A DNA stretch of 64,000 bases from Himantopus leucocephalus. Lineage: Eukaryota > Chordata > Aves > Charadriiformes > Recurvirostridae. Below the pieces are notes generated by a model. The model was not told the DNA's origin and searched no databases. It worked only from the letters and a program-made list of their open reading frames with translations. This document shows positions 38,505-50,100 of the stretch, piece after piece. Position numbers and translations under genes: made by a program. Every line of letters starts with the position of its first letter. Position 1 is the stretch's first letter. The DNA lies in the NCBI GenBank assembly GCA_003993805.1, contig RSEF01000003.1:110120749-110184748 (forward strand), written 5' to 3'.

Positions 38505-39821
38505 GAATTGGGAACCACCAGTGAATTTAATAAAAACCAGCTCTGGTATAACTGTCTTCCAGTACAATAAAAAATTTTCGATTGCTAGGTTGTCAGTACT
38601 GCAAAGTGTTTTTTAATGCATAAACCTCAGGCATGCAGATAAACCCAAGTAAACTGGAGCCAAGGTTTGAAATTGGTGCTTGAAACATGTCCTTAGAACT
38701 ATCTTCTTTGTCAGGGGAACTCTCTGTCATCTGGAATTATGGACTTTAAGGCACCCCCGGCTAAAAAAAAGAGCAAGTGTGAGGGTTTCACCATTGCTCC
38801 TGTGTAGCTCAATATCTGAATCTCTCCTGCCATGGTAAGTCCAGTTCAGATCACAATGATAATAATTTTAGACACCGCTTCAGGTACTAAGTACAAAATG
38901 GCTGAAGGTCCCCATGGTTCCAGTTCATTGCCACCTGCTTTGCTTATTAATTCCCATTATCTCCCTCTTTCTGCCTTTCTTCTCTTAGCTATTGACTGAA
39001 TTCGTTTTAAGTGTTCAGGAATGAATTGTTCTGTAACTGCCCTGAAATCTAACCACAAAGTACATATGCGTATGTGTATGAACCTAAATGAAAAAATAAA
39101 TATACTTGTTGACAGAGAAACATTTTACATCATAATTTAATAAAATTGATGCTCTTTTGTTGTGTGCAATCTGGAAACTATATTAACCAGAAAACAGGAA
39201 AATTGTGTACCAAGATATGGTTTATGAAGCAGAATGGAAGCGTACTATGTAATTCAATTTGGAGAGTCCTGTTTGGAGCTCATTAGGTTTGGTTTTCATT
39301 AGTAGTAGAGATGGGCCATAGCAGAGTCATTCAACCTGCTTGTTTTGCATGGTTGTGTGGACACATGCCCTCCAGTCTCATGTTAGTGCCAGACTCGTGG
39401 AGCCAGGCAGTGTTGTCATTATTACATCATTCTTGGAAGTTGCACGAAGATGGTTTTCCTTCAAATGACACTATGAAAAAAGATAAATCTTTATTCTTTC
39501 CAACACTTTCTAAAATAAGCAGGAATTAATTTTTATCTATAGATGTTGCTGGGAAAACTCTCTGGATGTAAATTACACGTTGTCCTAGGATTTTATTTGA
39601 AACATTCTTTACATGTTAACACACAGTAACCAGTATATACAATTTTAAAATATTGTAGCATCACTTGTTAATTGCACCTGATGAGTGAGAACCTAACAAG
39701 AGCAAAAAAAGTATTTTCTACAATCCAAGAATGCATACAATGGTATTATCTTGAGTACGGCGCATCAAACATTTTGCCAATTATCTGCAATCTGTAAAAA
39801 TAAAAGCAGTGGACCTTCAAG

Positions 39822-39853
39822 GATCACTAGTAACCAACAGATCACTAGTAACC
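39822..39853 (+). repeat. Short tandem repeat, 18-bp period
   Basis: GATCACTAGTAACC occurs at 39822-39835 and again exactly at 39840-39853. It is a perfect 14-bp match at 18-bp spacing. It is a local duplication with no known role. Confidence 0.9.
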
Positions 39854-41443
39854 TTCACCTGTGTCTTGCAAAGAATTTTAAACTGCGTGAGTGGAAGATG
39901 ACAGCATATCTGGGACATGAGTATGCAATTCCTTCTTTTGGCAGCTTGGTAGAGATGGCTGTCCTGACTGCAGCCATAATTAAATTTCAGATGTGTTCCT
40001 CCTACAGCCAAACTTCCCAGCCTGAGCAGGGTGTGCAGCAGTCCTTGCAGGCTCGGTTAGATACCTAGCAAGGGGGCTGCGAAGCTCTGTGCAGAGTATC
40101 CGTGTGTGTGCAAATGTCAAATTACTCAACACGAAATGCTGAAGAGAGTATTTTAAAATCCTGCCTCCTTTTTTTAGAGGCAGGTAGCTAGATGTTCCAG
40201 CAGGGAGGCTGGTGACCTCACATGATGCTTCTAAGGCACTGCCAGCAGCCATGGTCACAGATTAGCCTGCTGCAGATTTGATGTGATAATCTAGGAGTTG
40301 CCAACAAAGTGGATAATGGGGCATCACGCACTCCTCAATCATAGGTGATTTAAGCCCATGTGTTATACTGCTAAGGAGACTCATTTATCCAATCAACTTA
40401 TAGGTAAAGTGGGATCAAAGGCAACTTCCACCCCTCCTGTGAGAGCCATGCCACTATGCAGAAAGAATAATAAGAACCATAGGGAAAGAGAGACAGAAAA
40501 CATGTTTACTTCACTGGGGACACCAAAGAGGATTTACCTTCCAGCCCCTACATCCAAATGACAATTACGTAATTACACACATTGTTCAATGTCCCTTTGA
40601 TTGAAAAAATATCTAGGAACAAAGAGCAAAATCCATTTTATCCCTCAGCCACACCAGTACCTTAGCCACTAAACCTTTGAATTGTGCTCCATTTTGTCTT
40701 GTCTCTTTCTATGGAGTCATGGATGTAGTGTTTGTTTCTGCCCTGCGATTTGATTTGAGCAGGTAAGATGGTGCCTGCTATCACTGGGCTTAGCCAGGAC
40801 CTCGAGGGGACCTGGTGCCTCCTGCAGCCTGAGCAGCAGCTCTAGCCAGTGGGATGTTGCATCTCAAAGGTGGAGGAACAACCTCTTATTGCAATTGCTT
40901 TTAGAAAAAAGTGGCCATATTGTGTTTTATGTGGAGTTTAAGCCAATCGGTATGCAGATGAGACATGCTCTGGGCACAGGGTTTAAATCCCTGAGGGTCT
41001 GTGTGTCAATGCAGTAGTCTACTGGTCTGCCAGAGGTATACAGGAGGGGTGTACCAAGCTATCTGCATGGGGCATGTGCACAAACAGAGCATTAAACATC
41101 TACAGACCAGTTGAGGAAATGCTACGAGTTTAGATACTTGCTGAACTGGCAGTTCAGTGGGTGGGTTTTGGATCAAAATATTGGGCCTAAATTCTGCAAA
41201 GCTGCTTTAGTTTTGTTGAAGACCTTTGTGTCTTTAATTGTGTGTACTGGATTTCAATTGTATACACTGAACTTACTGGCTCAAATTTACCCAAGGAGCC
41301 AAAAGGTCAACAAGGTGTTGAACATGCTTCTTCCAATGACCTGAAGCCCTCAGGAACCTCTCCCCCTTCTCTGCAAACGAGAAAGCTGAAGCATTATGAA
41401 AGAAGCTTTAATTTAACAACACATTAAGGATATTGTGATCTCT
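39854..41443. other. Unique noncoding sequence, no gene seen
   Basis: No gene recognised. The 40740-41110 part is somewhat GC-richer and could hide an old LTR, but no boundary or known motif supports that. Open frames are at most about 105 codons. Confidence 0.45.
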
Positions 41444-41520
41444 ACCAGTAATGCTTTTTCTGCTAAATGTCTCTGCCAGTGCTTGACCAGTAACCCTCTT
41501 TCTGCTAAAATATCTGTGTT
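41444..41520 (+). repeat. 42-bp imperfect tandem duplication
   Basis: ACCAGTAATGCTTTTTCTGC (from 41444) and ACCAGTAACCCTCTTTCTGC (from 41486) start adjacent units that continue TAAATGTCTCTG and TAAAATATCTGTG. The period is 42 bp, with two copies and several substitutions. Confidence 0.8.
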
Positions 41521-44500
41521 ACTGATGGATCAGGGTTGAATTTCTATGCTTTGCAACATTTGCTTCTCAGGCAGATAATATATTGCCATGGAAATACAGG
41601 CCATTTCTCACTGCACATTTCAAAGAGGGAGCATGGCACTATGCCATGTTATGGCTGTTAGCATCACTATATCATCGCTTTTAGAGTGGTCTGCTCTGCT
41701 ACCACTTTCCAAGAGATCTCTTTCAGGGCATGACATCGTGAAACTAGAGAAATGATGTTTGGCAATAACACGGGTTGATGGCAAGATATGTCAAACAGCT
41801 GAAATTGTAGACTCCCTTCCAAAAGCTGTCCTCTGCCCCATCACCACTGTTGATGGTTAGATTTGCTGGTCCCACCTCCTAGTTTGCACAAATGGGATAA
41901 AAGTAGAGGAGCGATGCAGGAGCACAGCACACACTGTGTGATGTGTATAAAACATCCCTCAGCGTGAGCTTGACGGTACAGATAGCCATGTAAGATGAAG
42001 TGAAATAAGTGTTCCTTTGTGAATAGAGGCCCTCTGCCCAGTCTTTGCATCACACTGCTTAACCTGGCCTACAGCCTACATAAAGAGACATAGATTATAG
42101 AGAAAACACTCCTTTCAGAATGCGATGTGAAAACTTGTAAAACATTGCTTTTGTCCACACAACATGTATTCATTCTGGAATGTCAAATAAACACAGGGAC
42201 TTGCTGAATATCCTTCCTCTTGTCTGGCATTTTGGGGTCCAAACATAAAACTGATACATTGCTAAGCAGGGCTAAGAAATTAAAATCTGTGAAAAGTAAA
42301 ACATCTTAAAGAGAGACTGTAAATTCTTTCCTGCATGAAAGTCCGGGAATCAAAGTATGACCTCCTCAGCATGGGTAGAGAACTGGGGGAACATGAAGCC
42401 TTGATCTCACTCGGAGCATCATCCAAGGAAATTCAACTCAACAAGATGGATCAGCTGTTATCTGAGCTTTAAAGGGTATAGTCTTATTAGCTCCTTTGCT
42501 GCCAAGTGACACAATTTGAATATACTAGAAGTAACATGAAAATCTAGTCAGGAAGGAAGACTATTTTGATAAAATGAATAAGGTTTGGGGGTTTTTTAAC
42601 ACATTTTTCCTATAGGAAAGACTATTATTCCTGATGAAATTCTGAAAAATGTCATTCCTTCCTTGTCCTGTTTCATGCCCTTTGTGTAATTCTTTGCTTT
42701 CCATTCCTTTTAATTAGTCAACAATAAGAAAACATGGAAAAGTGCTTTTCCCATTTTGATACTGACTTCCATTCAACAAAAGTTCTAGAATAGGAAGAAA
42801 GCAGAGAAAACTAACTTAAGAACACTATTTTTTAAGGAACAATGTTAATTCTCCACACATTTCTGTTGCCTCCAATTTTCAAAACCCAGAAAATGAAAAT
42901 GACATTTCCAACTATACTTTATTTTCTGATAATTACGCTGTTAAAATAATAATAATCATCTGTAGTAAACATTATTCCTGTTTTGTTCTTGAAGATTGCT
43001 CTGATTGTTTGGTTGTTTTTTCTTATTATTTGCAGCTTCTAGGACAAGTTTCTAGACTATTCTTTCTTAAAAACACTTTTTGCTACAGCTTATATAATAT
43101 TAATCATAAATAACATGATGCGGTTCTCAATAAACCCTTTCTCTAGTTTTCACTATCTTTTTTTGACTGAAAGGCTTTCCTCTGCATTTTCACAGTCAAA
43201 TAAATGAAGAGTAAATAATACCACCAAAGGGGCAAAACAGCTACTGTGTGGATGGCGATTTAAATGCTAAAACTAAACAATGCTACTATTAATGATAAAA
43301 TATTTGCTTGCTTTCAGATAACCTTGGCTTCTATTAACTATCTTAATAACATCATTTGCAGATCTTGCTGAAGAAGCCAGTGTGAAGGAATCTCTCCCAA
43401 ATGTAGTGTTTCTGTTTTTTTGCTTTTCCATTCCTCTAGATACTTGCTGTATGCACAATCTATCTTTGGGAAGCTCAGTGTAAAGCCTGGGATATGTCAT
43501 CAGGAAGGGAAAAAATGAACTGAGTAGCATTTGTCAAATATCTGTGATGATTACATTATCATATGTTTCTTGTAGGATGTTCTGCTAAAGAAGGCCCACT
43601 TTCAAGGCCTCTTCCTTCTCTCCCATCCCTCCACCCTCACCCCATCAAAAAAAAAATATTCTAGCTTCCGTTGATCCACATAATGCTTAATGTCATTTTA
43701 ATGCACGGCACTGAGCTGGCACCCTCAGGTTGCGAAAATTATGTTCTGGTATGTGATGTGGGGAAGGGAACAAGTGAAAGATACTGCCTGGATTTGGCAA
43801 GGATATCAGGAAAGGGAATGGGAGTTGGAAAAGCTGTTAGGAAATGTAGATTGGTAAGAGTGTCAAACAAAGACTGAATGAGAAGGACTCAAGGGGAAAC
43901 TGAAAGTTTTGTGGAGAATATATGAGGTGACCGGCTGAGTCTGAAAGCATCCCTATCAACCATTTCAAGTCTGCTCCTCTCTCTTTTCAGCTTCTCGTTT
44001 ACTCATCATTCATTACTCTGGTGGTTTGCCTCTCTAGTGACTTTTTCCTGTGCAAATGACATTCCATGGCTTAAGTCAACCAGGTGCCCAGGTGCTTCCT
44101 CTCTACTACCTTTGAATAACATCCCCTGAAAGCCAGGGAGCAGATAGGATACCTCATCATTTTCCTGAAGTCCAGGTTTGTGTTTTCTTTTGCATTGAGT
44201 CTGGTGGCACCCATCCATGCTTGGGGAGGCTAACACTGTTTGACTGTTTTCTCTTATTGCCGGTGCCTCTTTCAGAGACTGGGATTCTATAAGCTGTTTT
44301 TATGGTGTTCAGTTTATTTCCTTTACCCCTGACTTTCAGAAAAAACTTCCATTTTTCTTCTACCACATCCCTCTCCCTGCTGACTCCTCTGGCTATTTGT
44401 GGGATCTAATCTCTCTCTGCAATTTCCTCCTGCCTCTCACCCCCTACTCTCCACTTGACAACAGCACTGCTTCCCCTTGCCCCCTTGCTGGGTAATATTT

Positions 44501-45778
44501 ACTGTGACTTAAGCGCCATCGCTTATTCTCCCACCTGACTTGGCATCCTATTCTGATTCCATAAATAAGTGTGATTATGAAACATCTTGGACGGGTATGT
44601 GGCTGGCACAGGTGTCCAAACATTCTGTTCTTTCATGGGTAGTGTATCAGTTGCTTAGATCTCACAGAAGGGAATAGGCAGCCCAAGCTGTCCATATGCT
44701 TCTACTTTCTTTGTTTTGGTCTGTGGGCAATGATTTTCAGATTGTAAACCCTTTGAGATGCATGTTATATTTCACAGGTCAGCCCTTATTTGTGGCCATG
44801 AAAGGGCTGAAGATATCTGATGGCAAAGGTGACTATAAAAATAGCTCTCAAAAATGTCATGAGGAATTGGGTGCAACTTTTTATTTCCAGGTTACAAAAA
44901 TCCAAGATCTTTAAAAACAGTGGGCGTAGCAGCAAAGACTTTACTTTGTAGCACAATGCTATATGAAAGATTATAATTAAAACCACAGCAACTTTAAGAC
45001 CAGAGAATAGAGAAAAACTTTTACCAGGAAACAAAGGAAAAACCTAGGTGAAAACCAAAGCCTTTTAATTTCAAATCTGTATGACTCATGATTGTTTGGG
45101 GTTGTGTTTGGCCATCAGTCATTTCCTTGGTTTCGGCTGATTTGCTTCTCTTGCAGTTGTGGCAACACTGGAGCTCCCATAACAGTTTATATCAATAGCT
45201 AGACCACAGTCCCATTTCCAACAGAGGCTGGTACCAAACATGCTTTAAATATGAATTTGTTTTCTTTTTTATTAGAAGAGCACAAACTGATGAATTGACT
45301 AATGCTGTTTATAGCAGACATTATTTTACAGCATCTCAACCTGGGCTCAAAGATGCTGAAACTACTAGGTAGATATGCTAGTATTTTCAGTCTCAGACAT
45401 GTTTGATGTTGAGGACTGAATGATGAGGTTTTGAATTTTCACATAGTTCCCATAGAGACAAATTATTTGTGCCCAGGGAACCCTCCTTTCTGTGCTTTCT
45501 GGGGTGGATCCCCTGGGATGATCAAGGAGGGGAAAGAGACAGTAGACCACTCATTATTAAAAAGTCTGCAAATGTTGCCTGAGAAGATCAGTTGGATGAG
45601 ATAACCTCAGTCAGATAGAGAGAGAAACTTCTGGCATAAAAGTTTGCTTCATGCTTCATTGTATGTAATCACAAAGGCATGAGATGAGAGCCTACCTTGT
45701 TTCTCACAGATAATTTATCCTACAGTGGTTAAGCACCTGCCATGGATGGAAGTATTTGACACAGTTATGATTAAGCAG
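41521..45778. other. Unique noncoding sequence, no gene seen
   Basis: No gene recognised. Short AAT repeats lie at about 42945-42957, and AT-rich sequence spans 42840-43130. Scattered short frames carry no domain. Confidence 0.5.
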
Positions 45779-46562
45779 TGATTCAAAATTTATTAATAAT
45801 GTGAGATAGATCAAGAAGTTGAATCTTAGCAGCACTTAATCAATAACTGATTAAAAGGTTTACACAGTGACTTAACAAAATAACTAAACAGCGACTTAAT
45901 TACAGATTCGAAGATGTCAAGATTCACACTAACTTACTATAAAGTACCCCAAATCAGTACATGTACACATGAACAAAAACACAGATCTCAAATTAATGCA
46001 TATATGTATAAGCAAAGCATATAAGCATGCACGCACACACACACCCTGGTCTATAACCGCTGAGATGAAAGATCTCTGAATATCGTACAACTCTAATGAG
46101 CCAGCGGGAACCCCTCCTAACTCCTACACGTGCACAGCCAAATGGAAGAACATCCACATCCGTAAAGCTAATGAGTATTTATCATAAACATATAAGTGAA
46201 GAGGTGGATGGAAGAGAGGCTAGCCTATAGTTAAAATTTCCCTTTCTCGAGTTAGAGTAAATACAATATACCGGCATTCCTCAAGGGGCGATAATTGAGG
46301 CTCAAGAGGGGTTGTCTTGGCCTGGCCTCCTAGTCCTCGAGGTGTGGCCTGAGTGGCATCCCAACTCGGGAGATACTGGCCATAGCCCGCTGCAGTCCAG
46401 AAGAGCTCAAAGGGTCTTTACTAGAATCACTACTTATAGGATCCGAGAAAATTGACTTTTGTCAGGTACTTTTCCACTCCGGTCCAGCTCAGACAATGGA
46501 GTATTTCAGTACTTTCCATGGTTATGCAAGCCCAGGACTTGCTAGAACTTGTGGTCCTGGTA
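45779..46562 (-). mobile_element. Endogenous retrovirus LTR (probable)
   Basis: Read on the - strand this has the layout of a vertebrate retroviral LTR. A purine-rich tract (complement of 46563-46579) sits just outside the 5' end. The U3-like part begins with a CCAGGAC/GTCCTGG inverted repeat (46532-46538 and 46554-46560). A TATAAGTAG box lies at 46430-46438. A long R/U5-like part follows, with an AATAAA signal at 45789-45794 near the 3' end. Phrases such as 'aagtgctgctaagattcaac' resemble avian ERVL-type LTRs from memory. Boundaries are uncertain: the 3' end may extend to about 45725 and the 5' end may lie as far as 46676 or 46855. No target-site duplication was found. Confidence 0.6.
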
Positions 46563-46855
46563 CCCCCCCCTCCCCTTGGCCATGATCCATATGTTGTCAC
46601 AACTGATCGATTATAGTTATTATCTTTAAATGATAGAAGCCATGGCGACCAGGCACACTATTGAGTTCTTGGTCCATTGCCCTCCACCTTTTCTTTCTTT
46701 CATGTTAGACCATTGTGTTACGTTCTGGTCCAGTGTATTCTTATGTGGCCCAGGCGGGGCGGACATCACGCCAAGTACTGAGAGGCCTAAGGCGGGGGGT
46801 GAGACTGCACCACCACAGCACTGTGGGATGAAGAGCCTCTTTGTTGGCATTTACA
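46563..46855 (-). mobile_element. Possible retroviral 3' internal remnant next to the LTR
   Basis: This segment separates the proposed LTR from a second LTR-like start at 46857. On the - strand it holds two purine-rich tracts (complements of 46563-46579 and 46681-46700), either of which could be the old polypurine tract that primes plus-strand synthesis. An open frame runs across it (46626-46850), but its product resembles no retroviral protein I know. If the second tract is the true one, the LTR would begin at 46676. Confidence 0.35.
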
Positions 46856-46856
46856 T

Positions 46857-47120
46857 TGTCCTGGTTTGAGGTAAAACAGGACCAATTGTTTTTTCTGGTT
46901 TCTTTTTAGTCCACACCTCTACTAACCTTGCATTGCTGCATGAGTTATGGGAAGTCACCATGTAATGTGCTCAGCAGAGGAAAGTCTCTGGTGCCAGCCT
47001 TTGAGCTGCGAATTCTCTGTAGGGAATGAGCTTGCAGAGCAGGTCCTTCAGCTGGCAGTTGACAATATGAACGTTTCTGTTGGGAATCCTGCTACAAGCC
47101 AAGCAACAAACCAGAACTTT
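46857..47120 (+). mobile_element. Possible second LTR-like segment (start only)
   Basis: It begins TGTCCTGGTTTGAGGTAAAA and carries a GTCCTG/CAGGAC inverted repeat (46858-46863 and 46877-46882), a usual form for avian LTR starts beginning TG. The following text (to about 47120) has no recognised family match and the 3' end cannot be placed. Two short frames cross it on opposite strands without domains. It could be a nested LTR or the other end of the same provirus after rearrangement. Confidence 0.3.
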
Positions 47121-50100
47121 AGAGCATGTGCGGGCTAATGGACTAGCCTTCTCAAATGGCTGCATCACCCAGGGCAGAATACCAGCGCTGATCTGCTCAT
47201 GGAAGCCTTGCATGGCTTCAGGAAGGACAGACATTGGAGATCCATTTTGACAGGCACTATCTTGCCTGGCAGAATATACTCTGGGAAGTGATACTGATTT
47301 AAATGTTTAGACAGATATCATGGAAAGGAAACCATTGGCGACATCATTAATCCTGCAGGTGTTTTCAAAGAGCATGGCTCCAAGATCATTCCGTTTACAC
47401 CCTTTTATGTGTATAGCATGTGAATTTCTGACTGCCCAAGAGTGAATGACATAGAAAAGTAGAACTTGTGTTGACTTTTTGAAATGGTTTATGGAGGGAC
47501 AAGCGTTGATAAAACTTTACGTGTAACTTCAGTGATATCTTACTCAGTGTTTTCACTTACATTAAGCTGCCATGTAAAATGAAAACCTAAACCAGATACT
47601 AAGAATAACAGGAAGGCAGGTGGTATGTCCAGAGGCAGGACAACTTTCCTGTTAGTCATTCATGGCATGCATGCATAGCCTTGCTAGAAAAATGATCCAA
47701 TAGTGATTGAAATCATCTAGAGGGCTTGATCTAAATGAGCTACCTATCCCATGAAATTTATTGAATCAAACCCAATTTGTGAACAGTGAATTCATGTGAC
47801 TAATCAAGCTCATAGATCAAGGAGTAACAAGCAACAAAGTTGCTTCTTATCTTGTCCCTCTGAGATCAGTAAAATTTGGGGCAGCGTCACCTTCAGGCTC
47901 TAAGTGTCTACCATGCAAGAGGCTGCATCTGTGCTGGGTGTCTAAGACCCTGCTGGAATCAGTGGGGAATAGGGTTTGATTCAGCTGCCCAGGCAAATGG
48001 CCAATACCTTTTGAGATACGTGAGTTATCTGAGACATCTTCTTGCAGTAACAAATATGGCACATGACTATGGCAGACCAATGTCATTCTGGAGTTGTTGG
48101 AGGTTAAATGAGATGATTTAAGGGGCAGGCATCTAGCCCAGGGGCACTCACTGCCTACATATGAACAAATGAATTAAGTCCTGTTTAGTACAAACTGAGA
48201 GCACTACGGAGTCACCTTATCATAAAATAGGTCCTGAAAATCTGTAGATTTTTTTCAATATAATCATATTTTTTGCATTATTACAAGTCTATGGATATCT
48301 ATATGGACTCTGTTTACAGTGACCAACTGTTCAGCTGGTCACGTGAAATTTAGGAGTTTCCTTTAAAATAGAGCCCCATCTCACAAATTTCAAAGGAACA
48401 TAACGTGCACTGATCCTGTGCTAGACTGAGACAGGAGATGGACAACTGCCTGATAAGCTCTTTAAAAGTCTGTATAAACACTGGAAAACAGTAGGGGCAG
48501 AGTACTTCTGCTGGTGTTATTAGGGTTTTGAAGACATTTCAGGGCTAAAATAAAAATTTGAGAGAGTGGGCTGGAGTTTCATGTGTCGCCATCCCTAACA
48601 CCCACTCCAGCCCTTCAGGAACCATTGCTCAATTCCATTCCCAGAGAGCAATAAAAAGGGCAAGCTGTTAGGGAAAAAAAAATAATCTGCCGCCTTCTCT
48701 TGTTCTCTATAAAAGACAGAACATTAGTTCACAATCTTGAATATCTGTCACCACATCATCTGTCTTGCTGGAGTATCAGGACACAGTTAGTGGGTAATAA
48801 ATGCCCTCTAACTGAAAGAGAGGGAATACCCCGTGTACCAAATTGTCATAGAATTTTCTGCTTCATGCAACATTTTATTATGTTAAGTTAGTCTATATAG
48901 TTTTCACCAAAGGTTGTTTATTTAACCTCTGCCTCATGATATATTTGTCAACTCAATTACATATTCCATGAATTCTGTTTCAGCCAAAAAAACATTAAAA
49001 ATGGTATAAATCAAATTTTTATTTTCCCCTTTTTCTTGTATTTAATTACCTGCTCTCTTTTTTCACCTTTCCCCCAGGTTCCTTTATTTAGCTCTCACAC
49101 ATAGACTAGCTGATGGAGAAGGCTGGCTCCAAATCCATTTCACAGGTCCTTTGGGACATGCCACGACCAACTATTTAAACCATGTTTTCTCCGGCTAAGC
49201 AATACAAGGTTAATTTTCATGGTTGTCCTTTGCTTGGATTTGTGGTGTGAGCTTTTCAGTGCCACCAAATCAAATACATAAACAGTAGACCAGCAGTAGC
49301 AATACAATGACATTTCCACAATTTCATCAGGAAAAAAATAAACTAGCCCACCAAGACTTTTGAGAGAGGTCAGATGAACTCTAACACTGTAATTGTGGTA
49401 GGCTGAGGTTCAAACCTAGGTGAAACACTTCAGGCCTATAGTAAACCTAAAGTGGTGACCTCATGTGAAATAAAGCAAACCCATAGAGTTTGTTACCACG
49501 GAAAATTGTTCCACAAACATTTCAATGCCTTTTAAAAAGGAACTAATAGCAGTGGCTATGTTACTGCTGAAGAAGAATTAAATCTGAGGTTTTGACTACC
49601 TTCTCTTTTCATGTTTTGCAAGAGGATGGATGTTATACATGTGGTACTAATTCCCTTATAACATTAAATTAGACATTGTACTTCCCATGTGCCAGCCAAG
49701 CCAGCTCCAGCCCACAATTACAGTCCAGGCCTGAGTCCCATCCCAACACAGCAAAGGTCTCAGTAGCGAAACCATCTTTTGATTAGATTCCTGAGGAATT
49801 TTGGGTAGTAGAAAGCAGTGCTCAGTGCCTTTCATTGCCTGTTGTGCTAGACCACAGGGGCTTACTTGATACCGAGCTGTGATATGCCCCATAGCTACAG
49901 ATCACGATGGCACTGATAAAGGGAAGAGGCCTGAACCTCAAGCACTGCTGGACTTCATGAGACAACTTTCACATTGCCAGGGTGAGTGCTTTCAAGCTGT
50001 TTCGAGGCTTTCCCCAAAACAGAAGACATTGTGTTTTTTGGAGTGGGTGAGGTTTATTTGTTTGTTTGTTTTAACAAAAGACTACAGCCAGTCAGATGGA

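Larger units (their letters stand above)
33861..39821. other. Unique noncoding sequence, no gene seen
   Basis: No gene or clear interspersed repeat. A C-run lies near 34071-34078 and a short AAATAAAACT direct repeat near 35310-35335. A tRNA-box-B-like word (GTTCAAATCC, about 34972-34981) occurs without a matching box A. The 36700-37090 part is an AT-rich candidate regulatory block described under findings. Confidence 0.5.

Noticed and set aside
40740..41110. Possible LTR in a GC-richer patch
   Set aside because: No terminal TG/CA pair, TATA box or polyadenylation signal in a consistent order.
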